A stretch of DNA of 43,724 bases. Origin: an uncultured Pelagibacteraceae bacterium. GTDB taxonomy: Bacteria; Pseudomonadota; Alphaproteobacteria; Pelagibacterales; Pelagibacteraceae. The notes beneath the pieces were generated by a model. It did not search any database, had not been told where the DNA came from, and worked only from the letters and a program-made list of their open reading frames with translations. The stretch spans positions 1-43,724 of the forward strand of contig CACMYV010000007.1 in NCBI GenBank assembly GCA_902617975.1, given 5' to 3'. This document shows, piece by piece, positions 15,473 through 23,881 of the stretch (position 1 is its first letter; each line of letters begins with the position of its first letter). A program made the translations under genes and the position numbers.

Positions 15473-16368
15473 CTCTTATTAAGTAATAAAATTAGTACAC
15501 CTATTACAAATATAATTATCCCTAAAATTTCTGTAATTTTAACTTTTTCTTTAAACATATACTTTGAAGACACATAGCTAAATAATAATTCTATTTGGCC
15601 GATAGCTCTAACAAATGAAGACTGTATTAAGGTAAAAGCATAAAACCAAGATAATGTTGCGAGAAATCCAGCTAACCCAGCTGTCAAGCATTCATACTTG
15701 TTTTCATATAATTTTTTAAACTGTGACTTTTCAAATATAATTAAATAAATAGTAACTAATGTTGTTTGTATAACTAGACCAAAAAATAGTGTTGCTATAG
15801 CTTTTTCAAAGTTATTACTAAAATTTTCCAATGTTAATGCTGCTGCTCTAAAATATACAACGCTTAAACCTAGGAATAGTCCTGCGGATAAACCAATTAA
15901 AGTTGTTTTTGAAAATAAGTTTTTTAGAAATAAACTTAAATCTTTAATCGATAGTATAATTACTCCAATTGTAGATACAATAATTCCTGTTATTCCAAAT
16001 TTATTTAATTTGTCCCCTATTATCAAATATTCAAAAATCGCAACCTGAATAACTTCAGTCTTACTTAATGAAGTTCCAACTACAAAATTAGCAAATCTAA
16101 ATAAATAGAGTAAAACAAATGTAAAAATTATTTGGAAAATTGAACCTAATAATACGTTAAATATAAATTTTTTTTGACTAAGGATTTCAGGAATTACATT
16201 TAAGTCTTGAAAATACAAAAAAAATAAAATTGTCCCAAATGGTAATGCAAAAGCAAATCTTACATAGGTAGATGCAATAGTTGATACTTTTTGATTAAGT
16301 TTTTTCTGTAAAGTTGATCTAAGATTTTGAAAAAAAGCCCCAGAAATAGCTACAATTATCCAATTCAT
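15469..16368 (-). CDS. EamA/DMT-family permease
   Basis: A 299-residue inner-membrane protein with about ten hydrophobic segments in two repeated halves, the layout of the drug/metabolite transporter superfamily. The second repeat has the family's ending, YVSSKYMFKEKVKITEILGIIIFVIGVLILL, where a short charged loop precedes the last helix. Substrates for EamA proteins are diverse (amino acids, sugars, purines) and cannot be predicted. It is convergent with the SMR pair, whose fold is a half-size relative, and divergent from the TRAP operon across a 75-base gap. Confidence 0.8.
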   Translation of the reverse strand: MNWIIVAISGAFFQNLRSTLQKKLNQKVSTIASTYVRFAFALPFGTILFFLYFQDLNVIPEILSQKKFIFNVLLGSIFQIIFTFVLLYLFRFANFVVGTSLSKTEVIQVAIFEYLIIGDKLNKFGITGIIVSTIGVIILSIKDLSLFLKNLFSKTTLIGLSAGLFLGLSVVYFRAAALTLENFSNNFEKAIATLFFGLVIQTTLVTIYLIIFEKSQFKKLYENKYECLTAGLAGFLATLSWFYAFTLIQSSFVRAIGQIELLFSYVSSKYMFKEKVKITEILGIIIFVIGVLILLLNKS

Positions 16369-16398
16369 TGATGATTATTAATATTGTATTTAATTTTA

Positions 16399-16408
16399 AA
16401 GTCGACTT
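16399..16408. promoter_or_regulatory. Palindrome in the EamA/TRAP divergent interval
   Basis: AAGTCGACTT is a perfect 10-base palindrome located between the divergent EamA and dctP-like genes, 36 bases before the dctP ATG. GC-containing palindromes are rare in this AT-rich sequence, so it is a plausible operator, but nothing identifies the binding protein. Confidence 0.3.
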
Positions 16409-16443
16409 AAATAGTCTCATTTAACAAAAAAGAGGGAAATAAC

Positions 16444-17433
16444 ATGAAAATCTTTAAAAGAATAATATTTTCTCTAATTTTCGTTTCTTTTGCCAGTGCA
16501 AGTTTGGCAGAAACAAAAATGAGAATTACACTTCAATTACCATTAAAGGCTCACTTAGGTCAGAACCTTTTGGTATTTAAAAAAGAATTAGAATCAAGAT
16601 CAGACATTAAAGTAGAGATTTACGACTCCGCACAACTTTACAAAGATAAAGAGGTTCCGCAAGCTGTAGGTTCAGGAGCGATCGAAGCTGGTGTTGCATC
16701 TATAACAAGATTTGCAGGAACTAATCCTGAAGTTGATGTTTTCTATCTTCCATTCTTATTTGACTCAGAACAAAAAGTAAGAAAAGCAACTCAAGCTGGA
16801 TCTGAGATAAGAGCTATCCTTGATCCTGCAATAGCAAAGACTGGAGCAGTTCCACTTTATTATCAAGCTTATGGATCAGCAATAATGTTATCTAATGGTG
16901 GTCCGATGAAAACTCCGGCTGACTTTAAAGATAAAAAAATTAGAGTATTTGGAAAAACACTTGGAGCTTTTGTGAGTTCTTTAGGTGGTAAACCAGCATT
17001 AATATCTGGATCTGAGCAATATTTAGCTTACCAAAGAAATACAGTTGATGCAGGTATGACTGGTGTATCTGGTGTAAAATCTAGAAAATTATATCAAGTA
17101 ATGGATACTTTAACAGTTACAAATCATGGCGATATCGAATTCGTTGTTGTTGCTAATGATAAATGGCTAAGCTCATTAACTCAAAAACAAAGAGACGCTA
17201 TAGCTGAAGCATCAAAAGTAGCTGAAAAAGCTGTTAGAGATGACATGGCTAACATCGAGGCTGGCGCTTACAAAGAAGCAAAAGCAAATGGAATGAACAT
17301 TGTAAACCTAAGTAGTTCTGAAGTTTCTGCTCTTAAAAAAGCATCGTCATCTGTTATTGATGATTACATTTCTAGAACAGGTGGAGCTGGTGGAGTTGGT
17401 GATCAACTTGTAAAAGCTGCAAACAAACTTTAA
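16444..17433 (+). CDS. TRAP transporter solute-binding protein (DctP family)
   Basis: A 329-residue periplasmic receptor with a signal peptide ending ASASLA near residue 22. The DctP-family core is visible: the LPLKAHLGQNLLVFKKELE opening, YLPFLFDSEQKVRKA, and FKDKKIRVFGKTLGAFVSSLGGKP (about 161-184), in which the conserved Arg normally pins the carboxylate of the ligand. The ligand is therefore probably an organic acid. A GAGGG Shine-Dalgarno (16432-16436) lies 7 bases before the ATG, like that of other binding proteins in the window. A hairpin follows the stop. The downstream lyase and dehydrogenase point to a branched hydroxy-acid or dicarboxylate, by inference. Confidence 0.9.
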   Translation: MKIFKRIIFSLIFVSFASASLAETKMRITLQLPLKAHLGQNLLVFKKELESRSDIKVEIYDSAQLYKDKEVPQAVGSGAIEAGVASITRFAGTNPEVDVFYLPFLFDSEQKVRKATQAGSEIRAILDPAIAKTGAVPLYYQAYGSAIMLSNGGPMKTPADFKDKKIRVFGKTLGAFVSSLGGKPALISGSEQYLAYQRNTVDAGMTGVSGVKSRKLYQVMDTLTVTNHGDIEFVVVANDKWLSSLTQKQRDAIAEASKVAEKAVRDDMANIEAGAYKEAKANGMNIVNLSSSEVSALKKASSSVIDDYISRTGGAGGVGDQLVKAANKL

Positions 17434-17444
17434 ATCGTATAAAT

Positions 17445-17466
17445 ACCCCGCGCTTAAGTGCGGGGT
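17445..17466 (+). promoter_or_regulatory. Hairpin between dctP-like and dctQ-like genes
   Basis: ACCCCGCGC pairs with GTGCGGGGT around a TTAA loop, giving a 9-bp, GC-rich stem with one G-T wobble. It starts 12 bases after the dctP stop and ends 6 bases before the dctQ ATG at 17473. The 3' arm GGGG is the only Shine-Dalgarno-like tract ahead of dctQ, so folding would hide it. The stem is followed by four T, so partial termination is also possible. Confidence 0.75.
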
Positions 17467-17472
17467 TTTCAA

Positions 17473-17949
17473 ATGAATACCTACGACAAAATTGTAAAAT
17501 ATTCTGGCTATTTAGCTTCAGCATTATTTATTATGATAGGCTTTATAGTTTCTTATGAAGTTATCATGAGATACATATTTAATTCACCTACTATTTGGGT
17601 AAACGAAATTTCTCGATTTTTACAAATTTGGGCTACTTATTTAGCTTTAACTTATACTTTTCATAAAAATGATTTTATCAGAATAACAGTTATATATGAC
17701 AAAGTAGGAGATAAAGGAAAAAAGATATTAGATTTAATAAGTGCAATATTCATTTTAATTTTTAGTGGATTTGTACTTTATTATGGATGGTTAATTGCTT
17801 ACGACTCTCTTAAAGTTGGAAGAACAAGCTCTACAATTTTAGATGTTCCATCCTTTCTTACAGAATTTGCGATACCATTATGTTTTGCATTTTTGGTATT
17901 AAGAGTGCTTTTCGAAGTACCTAAATACATCAAAGATATAATTAAATGA
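17473..17949 (+). CDS. TRAP transporter small permease (DctQ family)
   Basis: A 158-residue inner-membrane subunit with four hydrophobic segments. The phrase NSPTIWVNEISRFLQIWATYLALTYTF, in which helix 2 begins with WxxExxR, is the DctQ signature. It pairs with the large DctM subunit. I chose ATG 17473; the in-frame GTG at 17458 sits in the loop-side 3' arm of the hairpin and would add five residues with no family support. It overlaps the dctM gene by 4 bases (ATGA), implying coupled translation. Confidence 0.88.
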   Translation: MNTYDKIVKYSGYLASALFIMIGFIVSYEVIMRYIFNSPTIWVNEISRFLQIWATYLALTYTFHKNDFIRITVIYDKVGDKGKKILDLISAIFILIFSGFVLYYGWLIAYDSLKVGRTSSTILDVPSFLTEFAIPLCFAFLVLRVLFEVPKYIKDIIK

Positions 17950-19217
17950 CAGTAGCAATAATCTTATTTTTGTTATTTTTTGTACTTTTTTTAGGAGTAC
18001 CAATAGCATTTGGCTTAGGTTCTATAGGATTGGGTTTAATGTTATTTGGAGATATTTCTCCTTTAATGATCCCACAAACTTTTTACAGTGTGGCAGATAA
18101 TTTTATTTTGTTAGCTGTTCCGATGTTTTTGATGATGTCTAATATATTATTAAAAGCAGGTGTTGGAGAAGATCTTTTTAATTTTGCTCAAAGCTGGGTT
18201 GGAAATTTTCCAGGCGGTTTAGCAATAGCAACTATAGTTTCTTGCAGTATTTTTGCTGCTATATCTGGATCATCAGTGGCTACTGCAGCAACAATCTCAA
18301 CTGTAGCATTTCCTGCAATGATTAATAGAGGTTATCACAGAAACTTTACTTTAGGTATTTTGGCAGCGGGCGGAACTTTGGGGATTTTAATTCCTCCATC
18401 AATTCCAATGATTGTTTATGCATTTGTTGTTGAAGAGTCTGTACTAAGTATGTTTCTTGCAGGAATTGGGCCAGGAATAGTTTTAGCATTATTTTTTATT
18501 ATCTTTTCAGTTTTTTACGTAAAATTTTTTAATAAAGAAGTTCAAAATGTATCCAGCACTTTAGAAGAAAAAATTAAGTACACAAAAAGAGGTTTACCAA
18601 TATTATTAATGGCCTTCATCATGCTGGGTGGAATTTATGCTGGAATTTATACACCAACAGAAGCTGGTGGTATTGGTTTTTTAATATCATTTATCTATGT
18701 AGTGGCTAAAAAAAGATTAGATTTTAAAGGTTTTATCGAAGCTGGTTTGGAGACAATGAAAACTACAGTTACAATATTTATAATTATTGCAGGAGCAAAA
18801 GTTTTTGGTAAAGCAATCTCTCTTTATAGAATTCCTCAAGATTTATCATCTTTCATAGTTACTAATATTAATGAGACTGGTTTATTTATACTTGTTGTTT
18901 GTATTACTTTGTTAATCTTAGGATTTATAATGGAAACCCTTTCATTAATTTTAATCATGATGCCTATATTTTCGATTTCAATCGCTGCAATGAATATTGA
19001 TTTAATTTGGTTTGGAATAATTTTTACACTAATGATTGAGTGTGCATTAATTACACCACCCGTTGGACTAAATATTTATGTTCTCCAAGCAATTGGTAAA
19101 GCAAAAATGTCAGAAATAGCTAAAGGTGTGATACCTTTTGTCATTATAATGTTATTCACAGTATTTGTTATTTACTTATTCCCTGACCTAGCATTATATA
19201 TACCTTTTAAATTATAA
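17946..19217 (+). CDS. TRAP transporter large permease (DctM family)
   Basis: A 423-residue sodium-coupled secondary transporter of the DctM family with about twelve hydrophobic segments. Characteristic stretches are GVPIAFGLGSIG near residue 17, SGSSVATAATISTVAFPAM near 110-127, GGTLGILIPPSIPMIVYA near 142-159 and the C-terminal ITPPVGLNIYVLQAIGK. It uses the ion gradient to move the DctP-bound acid into the cytoplasm. The length is normal. The next gene begins two bases after its stop, so the catabolic enzyme is likely on the same transcript. Confidence 0.92.
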   Translation: MTVAIILFLLFFVLFLGVPIAFGLGSIGLGLMLFGDISPLMIPQTFYSVADNFILLAVPMFLMMSNILLKAGVGEDLFNFAQSWVGNFPGGLAIATIVSCSIFAAISGSSVATAATISTVAFPAMINRGYHRNFTLGILAAGGTLGILIPPSIPMIVYAFVVEESVLSMFLAGIGPGIVLALFFIIFSVFYVKFFNKEVQNVSSTLEEKIKYTKRGLPILLMAFIMLGGIYAGIYTPTEAGGIGFLISFIYVVAKKRLDFKGFIEAGLETMKTTVTIFIIIAGAKVFGKAISLYRIPQDLSSFIVTNINETGLFILVVCITLLILGFIMETLSLILIMMPIFSISIAAMNIDLIWFGIIFTLMIECALITPPVGLNIYVLQAIGKAKMSEIAKGVIPFVIIMLFTVFVIYLFPDLALYIPFKL

Positions 19218-19219
19218 TT

Positions 19220-20095
19220 ATGTTTTCAAAAATAAAATCAAAAGATAAGGCAGAACAACTAAGGCAGTTATTAAATGGACCAGAAATAATTGTAATGCCT
19301 GGATGCTTTGATGCATTATCAGCAAAATTAATTGAAAGAGAAGGTTTGAAAGTTGGTTTTATGTCTGGCTTCAGTGTTTCATCTACAAAGCTTGGTATGC
19401 CGGACACGGGTTTAATTTCTTTTTCTGAAATGGCAGAACAAGTAAGAAATATATGCAATGCTACATCAATTCCAATAATATTTGATGGGGATACTGGATA
19501 TGGAAATTCAGTGAACGTATTTAGAACTGTAAGAGGATATGCGGATGCAGGAGCAGCTGGTGTGATGATTGAAGACCAAAAGTGGCCAAAAAAATGTGGT
19601 CACACAAAGGGTAAAGATGTTGTCGATCTTGATGAAGCTAACTCAAGAATTAAAGCTGCAGTGGATGCAAGAGAATATGGAAATAAAGATATCTTAATAA
19701 TGGCAAGAACTGATGCCATAGCAACTAGAGGATTAGATGATGCAATTAAAAGAATGCAATCATTTTCAAAACTTGGTGTTGATATTTTATTTATTGAAGC
19801 TGTTAAAAATAAAGAAGATATGAAAAGAATTATTAAAGAAGTTCCAGGTCATCATATGTTAAATTTGATCGAAGATGGTGAAACCCCATTATTACAAATT
19901 AATGAAATAGAGGAAATTGGTTATAAAATTGCTGTAATGCCTCTAACCCTAATGAGTGCATCAGTAAAAACGATGAAAGAATGTTTGAATAATATGAAAA
20001 ATAAAGTTTATAATAAAAATGTTTCTAAATTTTCAGACTTAAGAGATATAGTTGGCTTCAACGAATATTACGATATTGAAGACAAATATAAATAA
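19220..20095 (+). CDS. Isocitrate lyase/PEP mutase family C-C lyase
   Basis: A 291-residue TIM-barrel enzyme of the isocitrate lyase/PEP mutase superfamily. The metal site DGDTGYG is at 89-95 and the lyase active-site loop KKCGH is complete at 124-128, which marks true lyases (methylisocitrate, dimethylmalate, or similar) rather than PEP mutases. The substrate could be methylisocitrate, 2,3-dimethylmalate or another alkyl malate; oxaloacetate decarboxylase is an alternative, though that group usually lacks the cysteine. Its location right after the TRAP genes suggests that it cleaves the imported acid. It overlaps the next gene by one base. Confidence 0.85.
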   Translation: MFSKIKSKDKAEQLRQLLNGPEIIVMPGCFDALSAKLIEREGLKVGFMSGFSVSSTKLGMPDTGLISFSEMAEQVRNICNATSIPIIFDGDTGYGNSVNVFRTVRGYADAGAAGVMIEDQKWPKKCGHTKGKDVVDLDEANSRIKAAVDAREYGNKDILIMARTDAIATRGLDDAIKRMQSFSKLGVDILFIEAVKNKEDMKRIIKEVPGHHMLNLIEDGETPLLQINEIEEIGYKIAVMPLTLMSASVKTMKECLNNMKNKVYNKNVSKFSDLRDIVGFNEYYDIEDKYK

Positions 20096-20316
20096 TGTTT
20101 CCAAAAAAATTTTCTAAAATTCTTTTCGTTTTTTTTATGGGTTTAGGAATGAGTTTGTTAATGACCCTAATTATTACATTTATAAATACAGGTTATGATG
20201 AATTTTATTATAAAAGATTTTTCAAAGCTTGGTCCATAAGTTTGCCAGTTGCATTAGTTGCAACGACTTTTGTTGCACCATTGGTTAATAAATTAGTGGA
20301 AAAAATTACTAAATAG
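20095..20316 (+). CDS. Small two-helix membrane protein (DUF2798-like)
   Basis: A 73-residue protein with two hydrophobic segments (about 9-31 and 43-64) separated by a short loop containing YDEFYYKRFFKAW. The size and the WSISLPVALVATTFVAPLVNKLV ending match DUF2798 proteins. Function is unknown. The ATG overlaps the stop of the lyase gene by one base, so it is coupled to a catabolic operon, where a role as an accessory membrane subunit is conceivable but unproven. Confidence 0.65.
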   Translation: MFPKKFSKILFVFFMGLGMSLLMTLIITFINTGYDEFYYKRFFKAWSISLPVALVATTFVAPLVNKLVEKITK

Positions 20317-20328
20317 AGAGGATGTCAT

Positions 20329-21243
20329 ATGAGTGAAAATATAGCTTTTATAGGAGTTGGTAATATGGGAAACCCAATGGCCTGTAATTTAAAGAATGCT
20401 GGTAAAAAAGTTAAGGTTTTTGATGTTTCTAAAGAAATGATTGGTAAAGCCATTGAAAATAATCTTGATGTTGAGAAGGATTTTGGAAGACTAATCAATA
20501 GTGAAACATCTGTTGTAATCACTATGCTGCCTGAAGGCAAACATTCGAAAGAAGTGTATTTAAAAGAAAATGGTGTTCTAGATAAAGTTTCTAAAAATTG
20601 TCTACTAATAGATTGTTCAACAATCGATATAGATACTTCTAAAGAAATAGGAAAGAAAGCAAATGAAAAAGGTATTAAGATGATTGATGCACCAGTAAGT
20701 GGTGGAGTGATGGGTGCACAAAAAGCAACTTTAAATATTATGGTTGGTGGATCAAATGATGCATTTAATCAAGCTTTACCTATTTTAAAATTAATGGGTA
20801 AAAATATTTATCATGCTGGAGAGATAGGAAGCGGAAACGGTGCAAAGATTTGTAACAACATGTCTCTTGGAATAACAATGATTGCTGCTTCAGAGTCATT
20901 AATGTTAGCAAGAAGATTGAATATAGATATAAAGAAAGTTCATGAAATTATGAAAAATGCTTCCGGAAATAGTTGGCCTATTTCAGTTTATCCACCTTTA
21001 CCTGGATTAATTGAAGGAACTCCATCTAACAATAAATATAAGCCAGGCTTTTCTGCAGGTATGATGAACAAAGATTTAAAACTTGCAAATGAATGTGCTA
21101 AAAATGCAAATGCATCTACTCCATTAGGAAAGATGGCATTAGAAATATATTCAAAGTTTTGTGAGGATGGAAACGATTCGAAAGATTTTTCCGCTATATC
21201 AAAGGTTATTGGTGGAGATGCTTGGGATTATCCAATAGAATAA
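20329..21243 (+). CDS. 3-hydroxyisobutyrate dehydrogenase-like NAD-dependent oxidoreductase
   Basis: A 304-residue beta-hydroxyacid dehydrogenase. The dinucleotide loop is GVGNMGNPMACNL (about 8-20), the substrate loop is DAPVSGGVMGA (about 124-134), and the catalytic lysine lies in GSGNGAKICNNM near 167-178. Such enzymes oxidise 3-hydroxyisobutyrate, tartronate semialdehyde or 2-(hydroxymethyl)glutarate. The pairing with an isocitrate-lyase-family enzyme and a TRAP transporter suggests use of a branched hydroxy acid. An AGAGAGGA tract 8 bases upstream is a good ribosome-binding site. The stop abuts the convergent DUF924 gene with no base between. Confidence 0.85.
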   Translation: MSENIAFIGVGNMGNPMACNLKNAGKKVKVFDVSKEMIGKAIENNLDVEKDFGRLINSETSVVITMLPEGKHSKEVYLKENGVLDKVSKNCLLIDCSTIDIDTSKEIGKKANEKGIKMIDAPVSGGVMGAQKATLNIMVGGSNDAFNQALPILKLMGKNIYHAGEIGSGNGAKICNNMSLGITMIAASESLMLARRLNIDIKKVHEIMKNASGNSWPISVYPPLPGLIEGTPSNNKYKPGFSAGMMNKDLKLANECAKNANASTPLGKMALEIYSKFCEDGNDSKDFSAISKVIGGDAWDYPIE

Positions 21244-21804
21244 TTACCACGAGGAATTTGGACTTTCCAAAAATTTTAACTCATCTGGTGTAGATTTTCT
21301 TCCCATAACTTTATTTCGATGAGGATATCTATGAAATCTTTTAATTGCAGCTGTATGATCTTTCCAAAATTTTTTTATATCATTGTAGTTTGGATGGTTA
21401 GATAAATAGTTATCCAACAATTTATATGCTCTATCATGATCTATAACTTCTTCGCTGTGAATGTATGGCAGTAGCATGAAAAAACGTTGATATTCATCCA
21501 TTTGATCAAGATAGCCGTTATAAACTGCATCATTTACTATCAGTCTTGCTTTATGGTCAAACTCGAAAGCTTTTTTATCGTCTCTATATAAATTTCTTGA
21601 AAATTGATCCAATAAAATAACTAAAGCTAGAGTGCTTAATGGTTCATCTTGCCAATCATCATATTCATTTAAAGTAGCTTTTTCATGATCATCTTTGAAT
21701 TTGTCTCTAATCAATTGATCAAAATTATCATCTCTTTTAAATCGCTTTTCAACGACCATATCATCAAACCAAAAATCTAATATTGCTTTGGCTCTATCAT
21801 TCAT
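21244..21804 (-). CDS. DUF924 family protein
   Basis: A 186-residue alpha-helical protein of DUF924. Typical features are the start AILDFWFDD, the core LALVILLDQFSRNLYRDDKKAFEFD near 60-85, and FMLLPYIHSEE near 115-125. Function is unknown, though the helical-repeat appearance suggests a scaffold. I use ATG 21804, which overlaps the upstream AhpD-like gene by 8 bases. A TTG four codons earlier (21816) is possible but weaker. As the last gene of the minus-strand peptide transporter operon it has no obvious link to transport. Confidence 0.8.
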   Translation of the reverse strand: MNDRAKAILDFWFDDMVVEKRFKRDDNFDQLIRDKFKDDHEKATLNEYDDWQDEPLSTLALVILLDQFSRNLYRDDKKAFEFDHKARLIVNDAVYNGYLDQMDEYQRFFMLLPYIHSEEVIDHDRAYKLLDNYLSNHPNYNDIKKFWKDHTAAIKRFHRYPHRNKVMGRKSTPDELKFLESPNSSW

Positions 21805-22189
21805 AAACTTTATCAACTTTTACCTGATATGACTCAACAAGTCTGTTGGTTTCATTTGCCATTGCAACGACTGCTATAAGTTCACTTAACATCTCAGTAG
21901 TAGCACCTTTAGATTTAGCAGCGATACTGTGAGATTTAATACAATACTCACAACTATTTGTCATTGAAACTGCAACATAAATAAGCTCTTTTGTCATTTC
22001 ATCTAAAGCACCTTTTTTCATCACTTGCTGTATAGAATTCCAAGTTCTCTCTAAAGTTTCTGGGTTGTTGGCTAACATTTTCCAAAAATTGTTTATGTAG
22101 TCTGTATTTCTCTTCTTTTTTATATCTTCAAATACCTCTTTCACCTTTCCTGTAGCATCAGCTTCTTCAATCATATTAAAAACTGCCAT
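21797..22189 (-). CDS. AhpD-like carboxymuconolactone decarboxylase-family protein
   Basis: A 130-residue all-helical protein with the CMD/AhpD redox motif: Cys80, Cys83 and His87 in SCEYCIKSH. In AhpD this dithiol reduces peroxidase partners or hydroperoxides directly, so a role in peroxide defence is likely; decarboxylase activity is not expected from a CxxC member. It is preceded by an exceptionally good ribosome-binding site and lies at the end of the peptide transporter operon. Overlap with the DUF924 gene suggests coupled translation of the two. Confidence 0.85.
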   Translation of the reverse strand: MAVFNMIEEADATGKVKEVFEDIKKKRNTDYINNFWKMLANNPETLERTWNSIQQVMKKGALDEMTKELIYVAVSMTNSCEYCIKSHSIAAKSKGATTEMLSELIAVVAMANETNRLVESYQVKVDKVYE

Positions 22190-22190
22190 T

Positions 22191-22200
22191 TCACCTCCTT
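22191..22200 (-). promoter_or_regulatory. Full-consensus ribosome-binding site of the AhpD-like gene
   Basis: AAGGAGGTGA, a ten-base perfect match to the 3' end of 16S rRNA as usually given, lies one base before the ATG of the AhpD-like gene and overlaps the stop codon of the ATPase gene. Most genes in this window have weaker sites, so this gene is probably translated strongly relative to the rest of its operon. Confidence 0.65.
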
Positions 22201-23881
22201 AATTGTAAATTGTTTCTATTTTAGGCATTAATCTTAATAATTCCTTAGTATATTCATGATTTGGATTTTTAAACAACTCTTCTGTCTCAGAAACCTCGCA
22301 TAGTTTTCCATTCCTTAAAACTCCAATGTCATCACACATTTGTCGTACAACTGGTAGATCATGACTTATAAAAAGTATAGTTAAATTAAGTTGTTCTTGT
22401 AAATCTTTAAGTAAATTTAGTATTTGAGCCTGAATACTCACATCCAAAGCAGATGTTGGTTCATCACAAACTAATAATCTTGGTTTTGTTGCTAACGCTC
22501 TTGCAATAGAAATTCTTTGTCTTTGTCCTCCCGAAAACTCATGCGGATATCTTTCAGCTGAAGACTTAGATAACTCTACCGAGTCTAAGAGATCATTTAT
22601 ATACTCATTTAATTCATTAGAGCTAATATTTGCATCATGTAACTTTATAGGCTCAGCAATGATATCTTTAACCTTAAGCCTACCATTCAACGAAGAGTAT
22701 GGATCTTGAAATATCATTTGAATTTGTTTTCTGAATTTAAGTAATTCTTTGTTACTTTTTATATTATTAATACATACATCATCGAAATATATTTCACCTG
22801 AGGTGGGTTTAAATAAATTAACAATCATTTTTGCAATTGTAGTCTTTCCACTGCCACTTTCACCAACAAGTCCAAAAGATTTTCCTTCTTGTATATTAAA
22901 TGAAACAGTATCAACTGCTAATACATTACTTTGAGATTTTTCTGTAAAAAAACCTTCATTAAAAGTTTTAGAAAGATTTTTTATTTGAACTAAATCTTTT
23001 TTTAAAATTTCTCTTTTATTCCATCTGTTTAAAATTTTTAAATTAATGTTTTCCTGGTTATTGCTTTCTTTCTCTATAATTTTAAATCTGGATATTTTTT
23101 TATTTGTTGGAGGAACAGAACTAACTAAACTTTTCGTATAAGTTTCTTTTGGTTCTGTTAATATTTGCTTTGTTGTTCCCAATTCTACCAAATTACCATT
23201 TTTCATTACAGCAACTCTATTGGTGGTCTCTGCTATAACCCCCATATCATGTGTGATTAATATAACTGCTAAATTTCTCTCTTTAGTCAGCTTTTTGATA
23301 AGTTCTAATATTTGTGATTGTATTGATACATCAAGTGCAGTTGTGGGCTCATCTGCAATTAACAACTCTGGTTCACAACATAGAGAAAGTGATATAACAA
23401 CCCTTTGTCTCATACCTCCTGAAAATTGATGAGGATAATCATTAAATCTTTTTTCAGCATCTTTTATGCCTACTTCTTTTAAAAGATTTATTGCTTTTTC
23501 TTTTGCTTTTGAGTTACTGAGGTTTAGATGAGTTTGGATTGTTTCAATAAGTTGTTGTCCAATTGTTAAGATAGGATTTAAAGATGTCTGAGGATCTTGA
23601 AAAATAAATCCAATTTTTTTTCCTCTTAAACTTAGAATATTTTTTTTATTTTCATTAATATTTATGTCGCTTAAATAAATTGATCCTTCAGATACTTTCC
23701 CTGGTTCGTCAATTAAATCAATTATTGCATTTGCTACAGTACTTTTTCCAGACCCAGACTCTCCTACTAATCCTACGATTTCTCCTTTTTTTATCTCAAT
23801 ATTAATATCTTTTGCAGCATGAACTGTCTCTTTTCTCAATTTATAATCTACACTTAAATTTTGTATTTTTAAAAAACTCAT
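22199..23881 (-). CDS. Peptide-type ABC transporter, fused double ATPase (DppD-DppF)
   Basis: A 560-residue cytoplasmic protein with two complete ABC ATPase domains in one chain. Domain 1 has Walker A GESGSGKST (40-48), signature FSGGMRQR (153-160) and Walker B LLIADEPTTALD (173-184). Domain 2 has Walker A GESGSGKTT (340-348), signature FSGGQRQR (449-456) and Walker B LLVCDEPTSALD (469-480). Separate DppD and DppF proteins are fused here, as in YejF or GsiA. All residues for hydrolysis are present in both. The start overlaps the permease stop by 4 bases (ATGA). The C-terminal extension of each half is of the oligopeptide (Oppx) type. Confidence 0.92.
   Translation of the reverse strand: MSFLKIQNLSVDYKLRKETVHAAKDINIEIKKGEIVGLVGESGSGKSTVANAIIDLIDEPGKVSEGSIYLSDININENKKNILSLRGKKIGFIFQDPQTSLNPILTIGQQLIETIQTHLNLSNSKAKEKAINLLKEVGIKDAEKRFNDYPHQFSGGMRQRVVISLSLCCEPELLIADEPTTALDVSIQSQILELIKKLTKERNLAVILITHDMGVIAETTNRVAVMKNGNLVELGTTKQILTEPKETYTKSLVSSVPPTNKKISRFKIIEKESNNQENINLKILNRWNKREILKKDLVQIKNLSKTFNEGFFTEKSQSNVLAVDTVSFNIQEGKSFGLVGESGSGKTTIAKMIVNLFKPTSGEIYFDDVCINNIKSNKELLKFRKQIQMIFQDPYSSLNGRLKVKDIIAEPIKLHDANISSNELNEYINDLLDSVELSKSSAERYPHEFSGGQRQRISIARALATKPRLLVCDEPTSALDVSIQAQILNLLKDLQEQLNLTILFISHDLPVVRQMCDDIGVLRNGKLCEVSETEELFKNPNHEYTKELLRLMPKIETIYN

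Noticed and set aside
17458..17472. GTG start adding five residues to the DctQ-like protein
   Set aside because: The codons fall inside the hairpin and the extra residues have no family counterpart; ATG 17473 is better.
21805..21816. TTG start adding four residues to the DUF924 protein
   Set aside because: An ATG with the usual short overlap is available at 21804; the TTG cannot be excluded but is less likely.
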